From Paraburkholderia sp. LEh10 (GTDB lineage Bacteria; Pseudomonadota; Gammaproteobacteria; Burkholderiales; Burkholderiaceae): a stretch of DNA of 64,000 bases. Made by a program: the position numbers and the translations under genes. The stretch is taken from assembly GCF_017814945.1 (NCBI RefSeq), contig NZ_JAGIPX010000015.1, positions 1-64,000 of the forward strand. The letters are read 5' to 3'. This document shows positions 36,822-45,008 of the stretch, in pieces (position 1 is the first letter of the stretch; every line of letters starts with the position of its first letter). The notes beneath the pieces were generated by a model. That model made no database searches, had not been told where the DNA came from, and saw only the letters and a program-made list of their open reading frames with translations.

Positions 36822-38294
36822 TCAGAACGCGGCGAACGGCGCCTGGCCGCCCGACGCGCGCTTGTCCATCCCGAAGTACACGTAGCGGCCGAAGAAGAAC
36901 GGCAGCCCGAGATCGAACGCCGTCAGCGAGCCGATCTGCCCGCCGAGATTGTTGAATACGAAGTTCCTCTGGCTGCTCAGCAGCGTCTGCGCGCTGACGA
37001 TGCCGATCGCCGCCGCACCTGTTGCGCCGTTCGCGCCGACGAGGGTCACCGTGCGTTGCTGCGGCGTACCAGGGCAGTAAAACGACGACAGGCTGCCGCC
37101 GCACAGCAGCAGCGAGTTGTCCTGGAAGAAGTAGGCGTTCGAGCCCGAATCCATGAACGCGCTCGTCTTCGTGCCGTTGAACTGGCTGTTGACGAGGTCG
37201 CCCGACGCGTCGGTCGTATAGGTCGTGGCCGCCGCATTGCCGTTGTTCGACTGCGTGCCGATGCCGAACACGACCGTGCCCGTAGCAAACACGGCGCCGC
37301 TCGACGAAATGGGCGCCATCTGCACGATCACGCCATTGTTGTCGACGGGGAAGTTCGGCACCGGGTTGGCCACCTGCTTCGACATCTCGGCGAGCGTGCG
37401 CGTGCAATTCGTGCCGTTTTGGCATGCGTAGTAGCTGCTGAACTGCGCGACGTTGCCCTGTACCGAGCACGCCGCGCCGCAGTCGACGGGTGCCACGCCA
37501 ATCCCGATGATGCCGTTCGCGCCCAGCGACTGCGCGGTGTTCTCCGCCGCGCCGTTCACGCAATCACCCGGAATGGTCGAATCGGGCAGATCGCCGATCA
37601 CCTGGATCGGGATGTTGTTCGCCACTTCGCCGCTGATCTTCACGGTTGCCGTGCGCGTCGTGCCCCAGCTGAAGCCGTCCGCGAAGTGCGTGCATTCGAC
37701 GAGCTGGCCGCCCGCCGTCGCTTGCTGGATGGGCAGTGAGTTCGCCAATGAGCCGAGCGCGGAATTGACGACGCGCAGGCCGAACGAGCCGGTATCGAGC
37801 AGCACATGGTCGATGGTCGTGCAGTTCGTGGTGGAGTTCGGCGCGCAGACCGTGACGCTGATCGTCGGGATGTTGATGATGTTCGCCACACCACGATCGA
37901 CGGTCACGGCCACCGTGTTCGGCGCATTCGCGGCGATAGGTTGCTGGCTGGGGCCGCTGTTATTGTTGCCGTTGCCGTTGCCGATGCCGGTGCCGGTGCC
38001 GGTGCTGCCGCCGGTGCTGTTTCCGGTGGTGCCGCTGCCAGTGCTGCTGCCCGTGTTGCTGTCGCTGCTGTTGCCATTGCTCGGGTTGCCGTTGCTGGCG
38101 CTGCCGTTGCTGGTGCTGCCGTTGCTGGCGCTGCTGTTGCCATTGCTGCCGCTGCTGCTATTGGACGACGACGGCGATGATGAGTCTCCGCCCCCACCGC
38201 AGCCCGCGACGAACGCCGTCATCACGACGACGGACACGACGAGCACGGCTTTCACGACTCGAATGCACTCTTCAGGCTTCACGGCAATTTGCAT
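36822..38294 (-). CDS. DUF3443-family lipoprotein with pepsin-like motifs
   Basis: This is a 490-residue protein. A signal peptide with lipobox VAGC (C32) is followed by a ~85-residue Ser/Asn/Gly linker and then the DUF3443 domain. That domain contains HVLLDTGSFGLRV (D167), GANGIIGIG (259-266) and AFMDSGSNAYFF (D382). Two D-T/S-G-S motifs about 215 residues apart with a hydrophobic G-I-I-G-I-G between them mirror pepsin-type aspartic proteases. Many cysteines suggest disulfides. It is predicted to be outer-membrane anchored. It follows the DUF2844 gene on the same strand. The protease assignment is inference. Confidence 0.8.
   Translation of the reverse strand: MQIAVKPEECIRVVKAVLVVSVVVMTAFVAGCGGGGDSSSPSSSNSSSGSNGNSSASNGSTSNGSASNGNPSNGNSSDSNTGSSTGSGTTGNSTGGSTGTGTGIGNGNGNNNSGPSQQPIAANAPNTVAVTVDRGVANIINIPTISVTVCAPNSTTNCTTIDHVLLDTGSFGLRVVNSALGSLANSLPIQQATAGGQLVECTHFADGFSWGTTRTATVKISGEVANNIPIQVIGDLPDSTIPGDCVNGAAENTAQSLGANGIIGIGVAPVDCGAACSVQGNVAQFSSYYACQNGTNCTRTLAEMSKQVANPVPNFPVDNNGVIVQMAPISSSGAVFATGTVVFGIGTQSNNGNAAATTYTTDASGDLVNSQFNGTKTSAFMDSGSNAYFFQDNSLLLCGGSLSSFYCPGTPQQRTVTLVGANGATGAAAIGIVSAQTLLSSQRNFVFNNLGGQIGSLTAFDLGLPFFFGRYVYFGMDKRASGGQAPFAAF
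37966..38165. repeat. Short-period repeat encoding the Ser/Asn/Gly linker
   Basis: Imperfect 3- to 15-base repeats (variants of GTTGCTGGCGCTGCC) run through the DUF3443 linker coding region. They keep the frame and could change length by slippage. Confidence 0.7.
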
Positions 38295-38310
38295 GGCGCG
38301 TCTCCCGTCG

Positions 38311-38883
38311 TCAGTGGATGTCGATGCCGCTCACGCCCGCAGGCAATGCCTGCGGCACCCAGGCCTGGCCCGAGAACGCGCCCATGTGTCCGCCCGAACG
38401 CACGACAAGTCCGCTGTCCTGCACGACACCGGGACCGTGGCCGCCGCCGCGCAATGCGCGCGCGTTCGTCACGCCCGCCACGTACTGCGGAAAATAGCTG
38501 CCGAGCAGACTGGACAGATTGGGCATCTGCGGCCCGCTCCATGCGAGGCCGAACACGTTACCCGTCGTCGAAACGTACTCGCGCACCGACGTGCCATTGC
38601 CAAGCGACGTCTCGCGGACGGTATAGGACGCCGCGGCGCCCGACGACGACGACGAAGCTGACGAAACCGTCGCGCCCGAACTTGCCGCCGACGCGCTGCG
38701 CGTCACGGCGGCACCGCTCGACGGCGCAGGCACGGTGCGCGTCGTGGCGCTCGACCCGGGCGGCGGCGTCATCGGACTGCCGCCGAGCGCGGCGCTCGCC
38801 GGGCGCGACGCAAGCACGGCAGACAGCGCACAACAGAAGCCCAGCGCTGAAACAACAACGGCACGACTGAAGGGGATCGACAT
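38311..38883 (-). CDS. DUF2844-family exported protein
   Basis: This is a 190-residue protein with a signal peptide (AVVVSALGFCCALSAVLASRPASA). A Ser/Ala/Thr low-complexity linker follows, then a C-terminal domain with YTVRETSLGNGTSVREYVSTTGNVFGLAWSGPQMPNLSSLLGSYF, characteristic of DUF2844. The function is unknown. It lies 16 bases upstream of the DUF3443 gene on the same strand, a pairing that suggests a shared process at the cell surface. The ATG at 38883 was chosen because it gives a normal signal peptide. Confidence 0.8.
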   Translation of the reverse strand: MSIPFSRAVVVSALGFCCALSAVLASRPASAALGGSPMTPPPGSSATTRTVPAPSSGAAVTRSASAASSGATVSSASSSSSGAAASYTVRETSLGNGTSVREYVSTTGNVFGLAWSGPQMPNLSSLLGSYFPQYVAGVTNARALRGGGHGPGVVQDSGLVVRSGGHMGAFSGQAWVPQALPAGVSGIDIH

Positions 38884-39311
38884 GGCCTTGCACCTCCCAC
38901 GATCGACAGCGGACATGCCCGCCATTCGCAGACTCGGCGTGTTGATTCAGAAACAAGCGGCGCAGCGTAAGGCGGGCATGCGCGCGCCGCGCGCAATTGA
39001 AAGTCGAGTGACGTCGCGCGCCGTTCTTTCCTGGCTGTAGTACGCGAGCCGTTGACCCCAAGCCCGCTTGCTGCACTACCGCGCGGCCCTTATGTTTGCA
39101 GGCTGGATACGGCCGCTTTTTTCGTTGATGCTCGAGTACAGTCCGCGACCGGGGACCCTATTGATGAGCCGACCCGTCTCGTTGCGAGAGCGGGTTGCGT
39201 CCACGTCGCCCCGGCGCTTGAATCCGCTACAGATGCGCTACAACCGGCAAATGCCCGCCGCCGCATCCGAGCGGCGCCGGGCACAACGATCACAGCATCG
39301 AACCAGCCGGC
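38884..39311. other. Intergenic region between DUF2844 and the decoration cassette
   Basis: This 428-base stretch should hold the DUF2844 promoter and the 3' end signals of the carbamoyltransferase operon. Frames read on both strands are not convincing. No clear terminator or repeat was found. Confidence 0.45.
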
Positions 39312-39614
39312 TCAATACATCGCATACACGAATTGCGATACGGCCTCACTCTCTTCGGCGGGCGCGCGAAGCGCCTTCGCCATCTTGCGCAACTCCGGCT
39401 CGAGTGATGCCAGCGTATCGAGTCCCTGCTCGCGCCAGATCGCGATCAACGCGCCGATCATGTCTTCCTCGACGACGATCGGCGCCGGCTCGAAGACGTC
39501 GAGAAAGTACGATGAGCACGCGTCATCCGTCTTCGCCAGCACGAACGGCTCCACCTGCGGCCTCGCACCCGCGAGCTTCGAGCGGAAGAATTTTCCAAGG
39601 TCGGCGTCAGTCAA
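39312..39614 (-). CDS. Small orphan protein coupled to carbamoyltransferase
   Basis: This is a 100-residue acidic, soluble protein (DLGKFFRSKLAG, VVEEDMIGALIAIWREQGLD, MAKALRAPAEESEAV) that I do not recognise. The start is a TTG at 39614 with AAGGAG exactly seven bases upstream, lying inside the end of the carbamoyltransferase gene (8-base overlap). Translational coupling suggests a partner of that enzyme. It does not look like SxtJ or DUF5989, the small proteins I recall near such enzymes. Confidence 0.65.
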   Translation of the reverse strand: MTDADLGKFFRSKLAGARPQVEPFVLAKTDDACSSYFLDVFEPAPIVVEEDMIGALIAIWREQGLDTLASLEPELRKMAKALRAPAEESEAVSQFVYAMY

Positions 39615-41436
39615 GTTGGTACTCCTTCTTCCATGAATCGTCCGATTCGACAGGCTGCTGCTCTTCGCGATAGAGGATGTAGTTGCCCATCACGAGCGCG
39701 TCGATCTCCGTGCGCATGAAGCAGCGATACGCGTCCTCCGGCGAACAGACGATCGGCTCGCCGCGCACGTTGAACGACGTGTTGACGAGCAGCGGGCACC
39801 CCGTCAGCGCCTCGAATGCCTGCAGCACGGCGAACATCCGCGGGTTCACGTCCTCCTCCACCGTCTGGATGCGCGCGCTGTAATCGACGTGCGTGATGGC
39901 GGGAACCGTGCTGCGCACGGCATTGACGATCTGCAGCATGTCCTCGGGGTCCGACGACGCCTCAGGCACCCGCCGATGCTCGGCGCGCACGGGCGCGACG
40001 ATCAGCATGTAGGGACTGTCGGAGCCGAGTTCGAAATAGTCCGCTGCGCGGCTCTTCAACACGATGGGCGCAAAAGGCCGGAACGATTCGCGGAACTTGA
40101 TCTTCAGGTTCATGCGCGACTGTGTCGTCGCCGCGCGCGGATCGCCGAGTATCGAGCGTCCGCCGAGCGCGCGCGGACCGAACTCCATGCGCCCCGAAAA
40201 CATCCCGACGATCTTTTGCTCGGCAAGCAGGTGCGCGATTTTCCCGGCGCCGTCGTCGCCGCGGTCCAAAGCGTGATACGCGGCGCCCGATTGCGCGAGG
40301 AATGTCACGATTTCGTCGTCGCTGTATTCCGGTCCGACGAAGCTCCCTTGCTGCGAGTCCTTCGCGCCGACAAGCGCAGGCCGCGTGCCGCCGAGCATGT
40401 TGATCCCGGCGAGATACGCGGCGCCGATCGCACCGCCCGCGTCGCCTGCGGCGGGCTGAATCCAGATATCGTCGAAGATGCCCGCGCGCAGGATCTTGCC
40501 GTTGGCCACGCAGTTCAACGCCACGCCTCCCGCGAGACACAGGTTCGCCGCGCCCGTCATGTCGCGCAGCGTGCGCGATATCTTCAGCATGACATCTTCC
40601 GTCACGGCCTGGATGGATGCGGCGAGATCCATTTCGCGCTGCGTGATGCGCGATTCAGGCACGCGGGGCGGTCCGTCGAAGAGCCGATGAAAGCGCTCGT
40701 TCGTGAGCGTCAGCCCGCTGTGAAAATCGAAGAAGTCGAGATTGAGCCGGAATGAACCGTCGTCCTTCACGTCGATCAGATGCTCGCGGATCTTCCCCTC
40801 GTAGATCGGCTTGCCGTAGGGCGCGAGGCCCATTAGCTTGTACTCTCCGCTGTTGACCTTGAAGCCGCAAAAGTACGTGAACGCGCTGTAGAGCAGGCCA
40901 AGCGAATGCGGATAGCGGATCTCCTTGAGGATCTCGATCTTGCTGCCGCGCCCGATGCCGAGACTCGTCGTCGACCATTCGCCGACGCCGTCGACGCACA
41001 ACACGGCGGCCTCCTCGAACGGTGACGGAAAAAACGCCGACGCCGCATGCGAATAGTGATGCCGCGCGAAATAAATCGGCACTTCGCAATTCAGCATCTC
41101 CTCGATCAGTTCCTTGAAGTAGGGCTTGACGCCGAAGAACGAGCGAACGGCATGGGTGAAAAACGCTTCCGACTCAGGCGCGAATGCGATCGACGAGCGG
41201 ATGATGCGATCGGCCGTCAGCGCGGGATCATCGTAGAACGCGATCGCGGCCAGATCACTGCCGTCGATTTCCGCCTCTTCGAGACAGTAATTGATTGCGC
41301 CGCGAGGGAATCGCGGATCGTGCTTCTTGCGACTGAATCGCTCTTCCTGCGCGGCCGCGACGATCACGCCGTCCTTCAGCACGGCCGCCGCCGAGTCGTG
41401 ATAGAAGGCCGAGACGCCTAATACATACCTTGACAT
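39607..41436 (-). CDS. NodU/CmcH-family carbamoyltransferase
   Basis: This is a 609-residue enzyme. The N-terminal Kae1-like domain begins VLGVSAFYHDSAAAVLKDG and contains FARHHYSHAASAFF, the histidine-rich active site. AGGVALNCVANGKI and MEFGPRALGGRSIL follow, then the C-terminal domain with NTSFNVRGEPIV. The family transfers carbamoyl from carbamoyl phosphate through carbamoyl-AMP to a hydroxyl, as in nodulation factors and antibiotics. Here it probably O-carbamoylates the polysaccharide or a precursor. The ATG at 41436 was chosen because the fold begins there; the upstream part of the frame is Arg-rich non-coding sequence. Confidence 0.9.
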   Translation of the reverse strand: MSRYVLGVSAFYHDSAAAVLKDGVIVAAAQEERFSRKKHDPRFPRGAINYCLEEAEIDGSDLAAIAFYDDPALTADRIIRSSIAFAPESEAFFTHAVRSFFGVKPYFKELIEEMLNCEVPIYFARHHYSHAASAFFPSPFEEAAVLCVDGVGEWSTTSLGIGRGSKIEILKEIRYPHSLGLLYSAFTYFCGFKVNSGEYKLMGLAPYGKPIYEGKIREHLIDVKDDGSFRLNLDFFDFHSGLTLTNERFHRLFDGPPRVPESRITQREMDLAASIQAVTEDVMLKISRTLRDMTGAANLCLAGGVALNCVANGKILRAGIFDDIWIQPAAGDAGGAIGAAYLAGINMLGGTRPALVGAKDSQQGSFVGPEYSDDEIVTFLAQSGAAYHALDRGDDGAGKIAHLLAEQKIVGMFSGRMEFGPRALGGRSILGDPRAATTQSRMNLKIKFRESFRPFAPIVLKSRAADYFELGSDSPYMLIVAPVRAEHRRVPEASSDPEDMLQIVNAVRSTVPAITHVDYSARIQTVEEDVNPRMFAVLQAFEALTGCPLLVNTSFNVRGEPIVCSPEDAYRCFMRTEIDALVMGNYILYREEQQPVESDDSWKKEYQLD

Positions 41437-41572
41437 TGCTCTCCCCTCGCGACGATGAAAGGTCGCGCTCCTCGTGGACTCGCCCGCTCGAACGCGGGCG
41501 CGCTTCATTCCCGTCGCACTGCGCAAACGCGAATGTACGTAACGACACCATCGGCACGATGCACACCGATGC

Positions 41573-42736
41573 CTACGCTTGCTCCCGCTCGCGCACGATG
41601 GCGCCGTCGAGCACCATCGGCGCGCCGTCGATCAGCACGTCGCGCGGCTTGCCGTGCGCGAGCAGCTTGATGAAATCGCGGCTGTCGCCGTTTTCGGCGA
41701 GATCGGCGGGACGGTCGTACAGGCATAGATCGGCCTTCATGTCCGCCGCGATCGCGCCGATATGCGCAATGCCGAGCGCCTGCGCCGCCGAACGTGTCAA
41801 TGCATCGACTACGACATTGCATGTCGCCACGGCGTCGCAGGATTGGTGTATCAGCGCGGTCGACAGGGACACGAGCGACTCGTAGCGATCCGCGCGCCCC
41901 ACTGCATGGCCGCTGATCGAGAAACCCAGTGCCCGGTCGTGCAACGACAAGCGCGCAAAGTGTTGCTCCAGCAACAATTCGCTGACGGCGCCCGGTGCGC
42001 ATACCACGTTCGCCGACGATTCGTTCACCATCGCCACATCGCGGCGAGTCAGTTGCGACAGATTGAAGATCGTCGCCTGCGATAACAGCGACAGGTAGGA
42101 CAGCAGCCCCACCTCCGTGAAGTAGCGCGTCTCCTTATAGCGCTTCGCGTCGCCCGTCGTCGAGCTCAGGCGCACGCACAGTCGCCTGCCGAGGCGCTCG
42201 GCAATCGACGCGGCGGCGAGCAGCGTCGCCGCGGACCAGATCTCGCCCGGCACGACCGCGGGAAAAACCTCGCAGCTCCCGAGCCTGATTGAATTCATCA
42301 CGCGCACGAAGTTCTCCAGCGCACGCTGGACGGCGGCCGTCTCGCTGTCGCTGCTTGCGCCGCGCTCCGCGACTTCCACGTAAAGAAGCCGGCGCACGCC
42401 GTCATGCCCGCAGCACGCCACGCATTCGGCAAGGCTCGCGCAAAACACGCCCGCTGTCGTGACTCCGTGCAACGCGAGTTGCTGCGAATAGTCGTCCCAG
42501 TCTTCGTGAAGCGGGCCCACGTCGGAGTCGATCAGGCCGGGCAGACACACCGTCGTCTCGCCCGCCAGCGAACAGGCCCGCCGCGACGTGCCGGGCGGCA
42601 AGATCCGCGCGATGCGAGCACCGTCGATTTCGATATCTGCTCGCACAAAGCAATGCCGCATCGAATCGAAGTACAACGTATCGACGATCGCCCATTGAGC
42701 CATGCCGCAGATGTCGGTATCGAGAACGCCGCCCAT
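41573..42736 (-). CDS. Amidohydrolase-superfamily homologue lacking the metal ligands
   Basis: This 387-residue protein has the layout of TrzN/AtzB/SAH-deaminase-type amidohydrolases: beta-sandwich strands, VCLPGLIDS (residues 63-71), a barrel, and a C-terminal ALGIAHIGAIAADMKADLCLYD. The expected ligands are replaced. The HxH after PGLIDS reads D72-V-G74; the next His is in VRLSST (R189); the strand-6 His is N225 (IFNLSQLTRRD); the GTDG aspartate is S275 (FSISGHA). It is unlikely to hydrolyse by the usual mechanism. GAGGG before the ATG at 42736 supports the start. It sits between the SGNH hydrolase and carbamoyltransferase genes on the same strand. Confidence 0.75.
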   Translation of the reverse strand: MGGVLDTDICGMAQWAIVDTLYFDSMRHCFVRADIEIDGARIARILPPGTSRRACSLAGETTVCLPGLIDSDVGPLHEDWDDYSQQLALHGVTTAGVFCASLAECVACCGHDGVRRLLYVEVAERGASSDSETAAVQRALENFVRVMNSIRLGSCEVFPAVVPGEIWSAATLLAAASIAERLGRRLCVRLSSTTGDAKRYKETRYFTEVGLLSYLSLLSQATIFNLSQLTRRDVAMVNESSANVVCAPGAVSELLLEQHFARLSLHDRALGFSISGHAVGRADRYESLVSLSTALIHQSCDAVATCNVVVDALTRSAAQALGIAHIGAIAADMKADLCLYDRPADLAENGDSRDFIKLLAHGKPRDVLIDGAPMVLDGAIVREREQA

Positions 42737-42742
42737 ATGCCC

Positions 42743-43897
42743 TCACGTACTCAGGCCTTTCGATGGCGACGCCCGTACGGCTGCCATCCCCTCGTTACCG
42801 ATATCGTCCGTTCGCGTCGCCTGCCGCGCATCGCCCGTTTCTTGAACGGCGGGGGACGCTGGATTCGCATCGCGTGTCGCGTCGACCTTCAGCAGCGGCG
42901 CAACGACGTTGGCCAGCGCCTGCCCGATGAGCTTGTGTGCAACGGGTGTGAAATGGCAATCCATCCGGAAGCGCAACTGCCTTCTCGTCCCGGCGGGATG
43001 GCGCAGCATGTCGTCGAGCACGTGATGGACAGGCACATCGATCGACTGCGCGAGCTCGTCGAAACGCTGCCGGATGTCCTTGTAGCTCGCCGTTTCTTCG
43101 ACATACTGATAGACGGGCATGACGGCGATCACCGCCGGCACGGGAATCTCCGACACCCACTTCTGGAGGATGGCCTGCATGAGCTTCCAGCCGTCGTTGC
43201 TGGCGGAACCGTATTCCGGAAGGGGCTGGAATTTGGTCAACCGCTGGCACAGGTCCTTGAAATCAGGTCCCATCTTGTTGACCATCTTGCGCAAGCTCGA
43301 GCGCAGCGAGGCGATGCCGCGTTGCGGCGCGTCCGGCTGATCTGGCTTGTAGGGCTGCGCGACGGGCTGACCCGTCAGGGTCAGCCCGTCGCCGCCGGCA
43401 GACAGCTCGAACCAGGGCTTGGGCACGCGGATCGCTTCGCCGGCGCGGTCCGCCCATCCGCGTTCCTTGAGGACATTACGCTGGATGTTCTCCACCAGCA
43501 CGCTGATGACGACGGCGTCGTACTCGATCTTCCCGGCGTACTGCTGGAAGATCAGATACTGCTGGTCGGTGCCGCTGCCGCTCAGCCCGAAGTTCAGCAC
43601 CTCGGTGTCGGGCAGTTGCTCTTCGAGGACGTCGGCGTAACGCTTGCCGTTGCTGACGCCGTCGCCTGCCGTGTACGAATCGCCAAAGACGAGGATACGA
43701 TGCGCGCGGTTCTTGCGGGGCGTCACCTGATGTTCGCAGCGAAAGCCATCGCGGTTGGTCTTGACCAGATAGCCGCCGCCTTCATGGGGAATCCGGAGTT
43801 TGAGGCCGGGTGCAAACCGGTAGCCCAGGACTGGGTCGTATTGCATCAACCGCCTGTGCAGCCCAGGCGCCTCGGTGGCCTGCGTGCGCGCATTCAT
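42743..43897 (-). CDS. SGNH/GDSL-family hydrolase or acetyltransferase partner
   Basis: This is a 384-residue protein. After ~65 residues (DPVLGYRFAPGLKLRIPHEGGGYLVKTNRDGFRC, seen in many EPS-linked SGNH proteins) comes ILVFGDSYTAGDG with catalytic S74, then LSGSGTDQQYL (block II/III) and DCHFTPVAH with D313/H315. No signal peptide is evident, so it may act in the cytosol or be peripherally bound. It could add or remove acyl groups on the polymer. AGGAG lies 12 bases before the ATG and directly abuts the hairpin array. Confidence 0.82.
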   Translation of the reverse strand: MNARTQATEAPGLHRRLMQYDPVLGYRFAPGLKLRIPHEGGGYLVKTNRDGFRCEHQVTPRKNRAHRILVFGDSYTAGDGVSNGKRYADVLEEQLPDTEVLNFGLSGSGTDQQYLIFQQYAGKIEYDAVVISVLVENIQRNVLKERGWADRAGEAIRVPKPWFELSAGGDGLTLTGQPVAQPYKPDQPDAPQRGIASLRSSLRKMVNKMGPDFKDLCQRLTKFQPLPEYGSASNDGWKLMQAILQKWVSEIPVPAVIAVMPVYQYVEETASYKDIRQRFDELAQSIDVPVHHVLDDMLRHPAGTRRQLRFRMDCHFTPVAHKLIGQALANVVAPLLKVDATRDANPASPAVQETGDARQATRTDDIGNEGMAAVRASPSKGLST

Positions 43898-44297
43898 GGT
43901 TGTCTCGGTCTCCTGTCGACGAGAGTTGGCGCTTTAGCGCCTTACTCTCGTCCCACGGTATGTCGGCCGGCGTTGGCGCTTCAGCGCCTACACCGGCCCC
44001 ATAGCGAGTCGACGAGAGTTGGCGCTTTAGCGCCTTACTCTCGTCCCACGGTATGTCGGCCGGAGTTGGCGCTTCAGCGCCTACACCGGCCCCATAGCGA
44101 GTCGACGAGAGTTGGCGCTTTAGCGCCTTACTCCTACTCTCATCCGCATGCCTTATTGGTATTTCGCACCTTCCATTTACCATCAAACGGGACAGCGGAT
44201 TTCCATAGCCATCCTCATTAATGACCCAACATCCATCGTTCCAATTACGCGCTGGCCTCTCTGTAAGTTACCCCGCCGGGCTGGCCATCGAGCGCCA
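43898..44297. other. Leader region of the SGNH gene with hairpin array
   Basis: This is a 400-base gap between the methyltransferase gene and the SGNH gene, both on the minus strand. It contains the AGGAG ribosome binding site (~43910-43914) and the 93-bp repeat array (43915-44133). A ~160-base non-repetitive part next to the methyltransferase stop may carry a promoter. No gene seen. Confidence 0.6.
43915..44133. repeat. 93-bp tandem repeat array with alternating hairpins
   Basis: Units start at 43915, 44008 and 44101: two full copies differing by one base (43971 against 44064) and a partial third. Each unit has hairpin A (arms GACGAGAGT/ACTCTCGTC around GGCGCTTTAGCGCC) and hairpin B (arms GGCCGG/CCGGCC around GGCGCTTCAGCGCC). 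The array would form the 5' leader of the SGNH mRNA. A related single hairpin lies at 62290-62315. Confidence 0.92.
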
Positions 44298-45008
44298 TCA
44301 CATAGTCGATTTCCGCAACCCTGCCTTCGCCGGCTGGCGGCACATCAGAAAGCACTGGGAGCTAAGCCACCAGGGCAGCAACGCGACTGGACTGAATTCG
44401 ATCTGCCGGATTTCAAACCACTGGCCAACCTCGGAAATCAGCTCGCGAAAATCAAATCCCTTATGTGTGACACGCGGATTCGAAGGCCTTGCAACCTTGA
44501 AGCCAACAGCCGATTTCAATACTTCGAAGAGGGTGTATTCCGTCTGCCATTTGCGATGACGAATCATCCAGTTCAGGACCTTGGGCACGACGGCCGCGCC
44601 GTACATGATCGGCACCGAGATGATGAACGTGCCATCCGGCTTCATGACGCGCTGGGCATCGGCCATCAGTTGCGATAATTCCTGCGCATGCAGGTGTTCG
44701 CATACCTCGAAAGCCGTGAACACATCCACCGACGCATCGCAGACGGATTGCATCGATTCGACATAGCGGACTTCCGGATAGATGGGCGACATATAAGGCT
44801 CATACCCGATCAGCGAGACATCAGGCCTCATTTGCCCCAGCCGGTGAAGAAACTCGCCCTGGCCTGTGCCGAAATCGATGACTACGCTTGCGTGGCCGCT
44901 AAAGAGATTGGCCAGCTGGAGCCCTTTCGCCAGTCGTTCCCGGTGCGCATACCGGGCCAGAGGATTGGCGGATCGGATGGTTTGCTCCTCGTACGGAATG
45001 TCTCGCAT
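44298..45008 (-). CDS. Class I SAM-dependent methyltransferase
   Basis: This is a 236-residue Methyltransf_23-type enzyme. Motif I is VIDFGTGQGEF (43-53), followed by YEPY (acidic loop), VDVFTAFEVCEHL and MKPDGTFIISVPI. The substrate is probably a sugar or lipid-linked glycan, by context. The ATG at 45008 has GAGG eight bases upstream; the open frame upstream is Arg/Ser-rich and does not belong to the domain. It is followed by the hairpin array and the SGNH gene. Confidence 0.82.
   Translation of the reverse strand: MRDIPYEEQTIRSANPLARYAHRERLAKGLQLANLFSGHASVVIDFGTGQGEFLHRLGQMRPDVSLIGYEPYMSPIYPEVRYVESMQSVCDASVDVFTAFEVCEHLHAQELSQLMADAQRVMKPDGTFIISVPIMYGAAVVPKVLNWMIRHRKWQTEYTLFEVLKSAVGFKVARPSNPRVTHKGFDFRELISEVGQWFEIRQIEFSPVALLPWWLSSQCFLMCRQPAKAGLRKSTM

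Noticed and set aside
39052..39673. Rightward open frames between DUF2844 and carbamoyltransferase
   Set aside because: They are Arg/Ser-rich, lack ribosome binding sites and run antisense to the small coupled gene.
43915..44133. CRISPR array
   Set aside because: The units are 93 bp and contiguous with no unique spacers, there are only two and a third copies, and no cas genes are nearby.
42404..44221. Long rightward open frame with repeated peptide units across the hairpin array
   Set aside because: It is antisense to the SGNH and amidohydrolase-like genes, and its repeats simply reflect the 93-bp DNA array.
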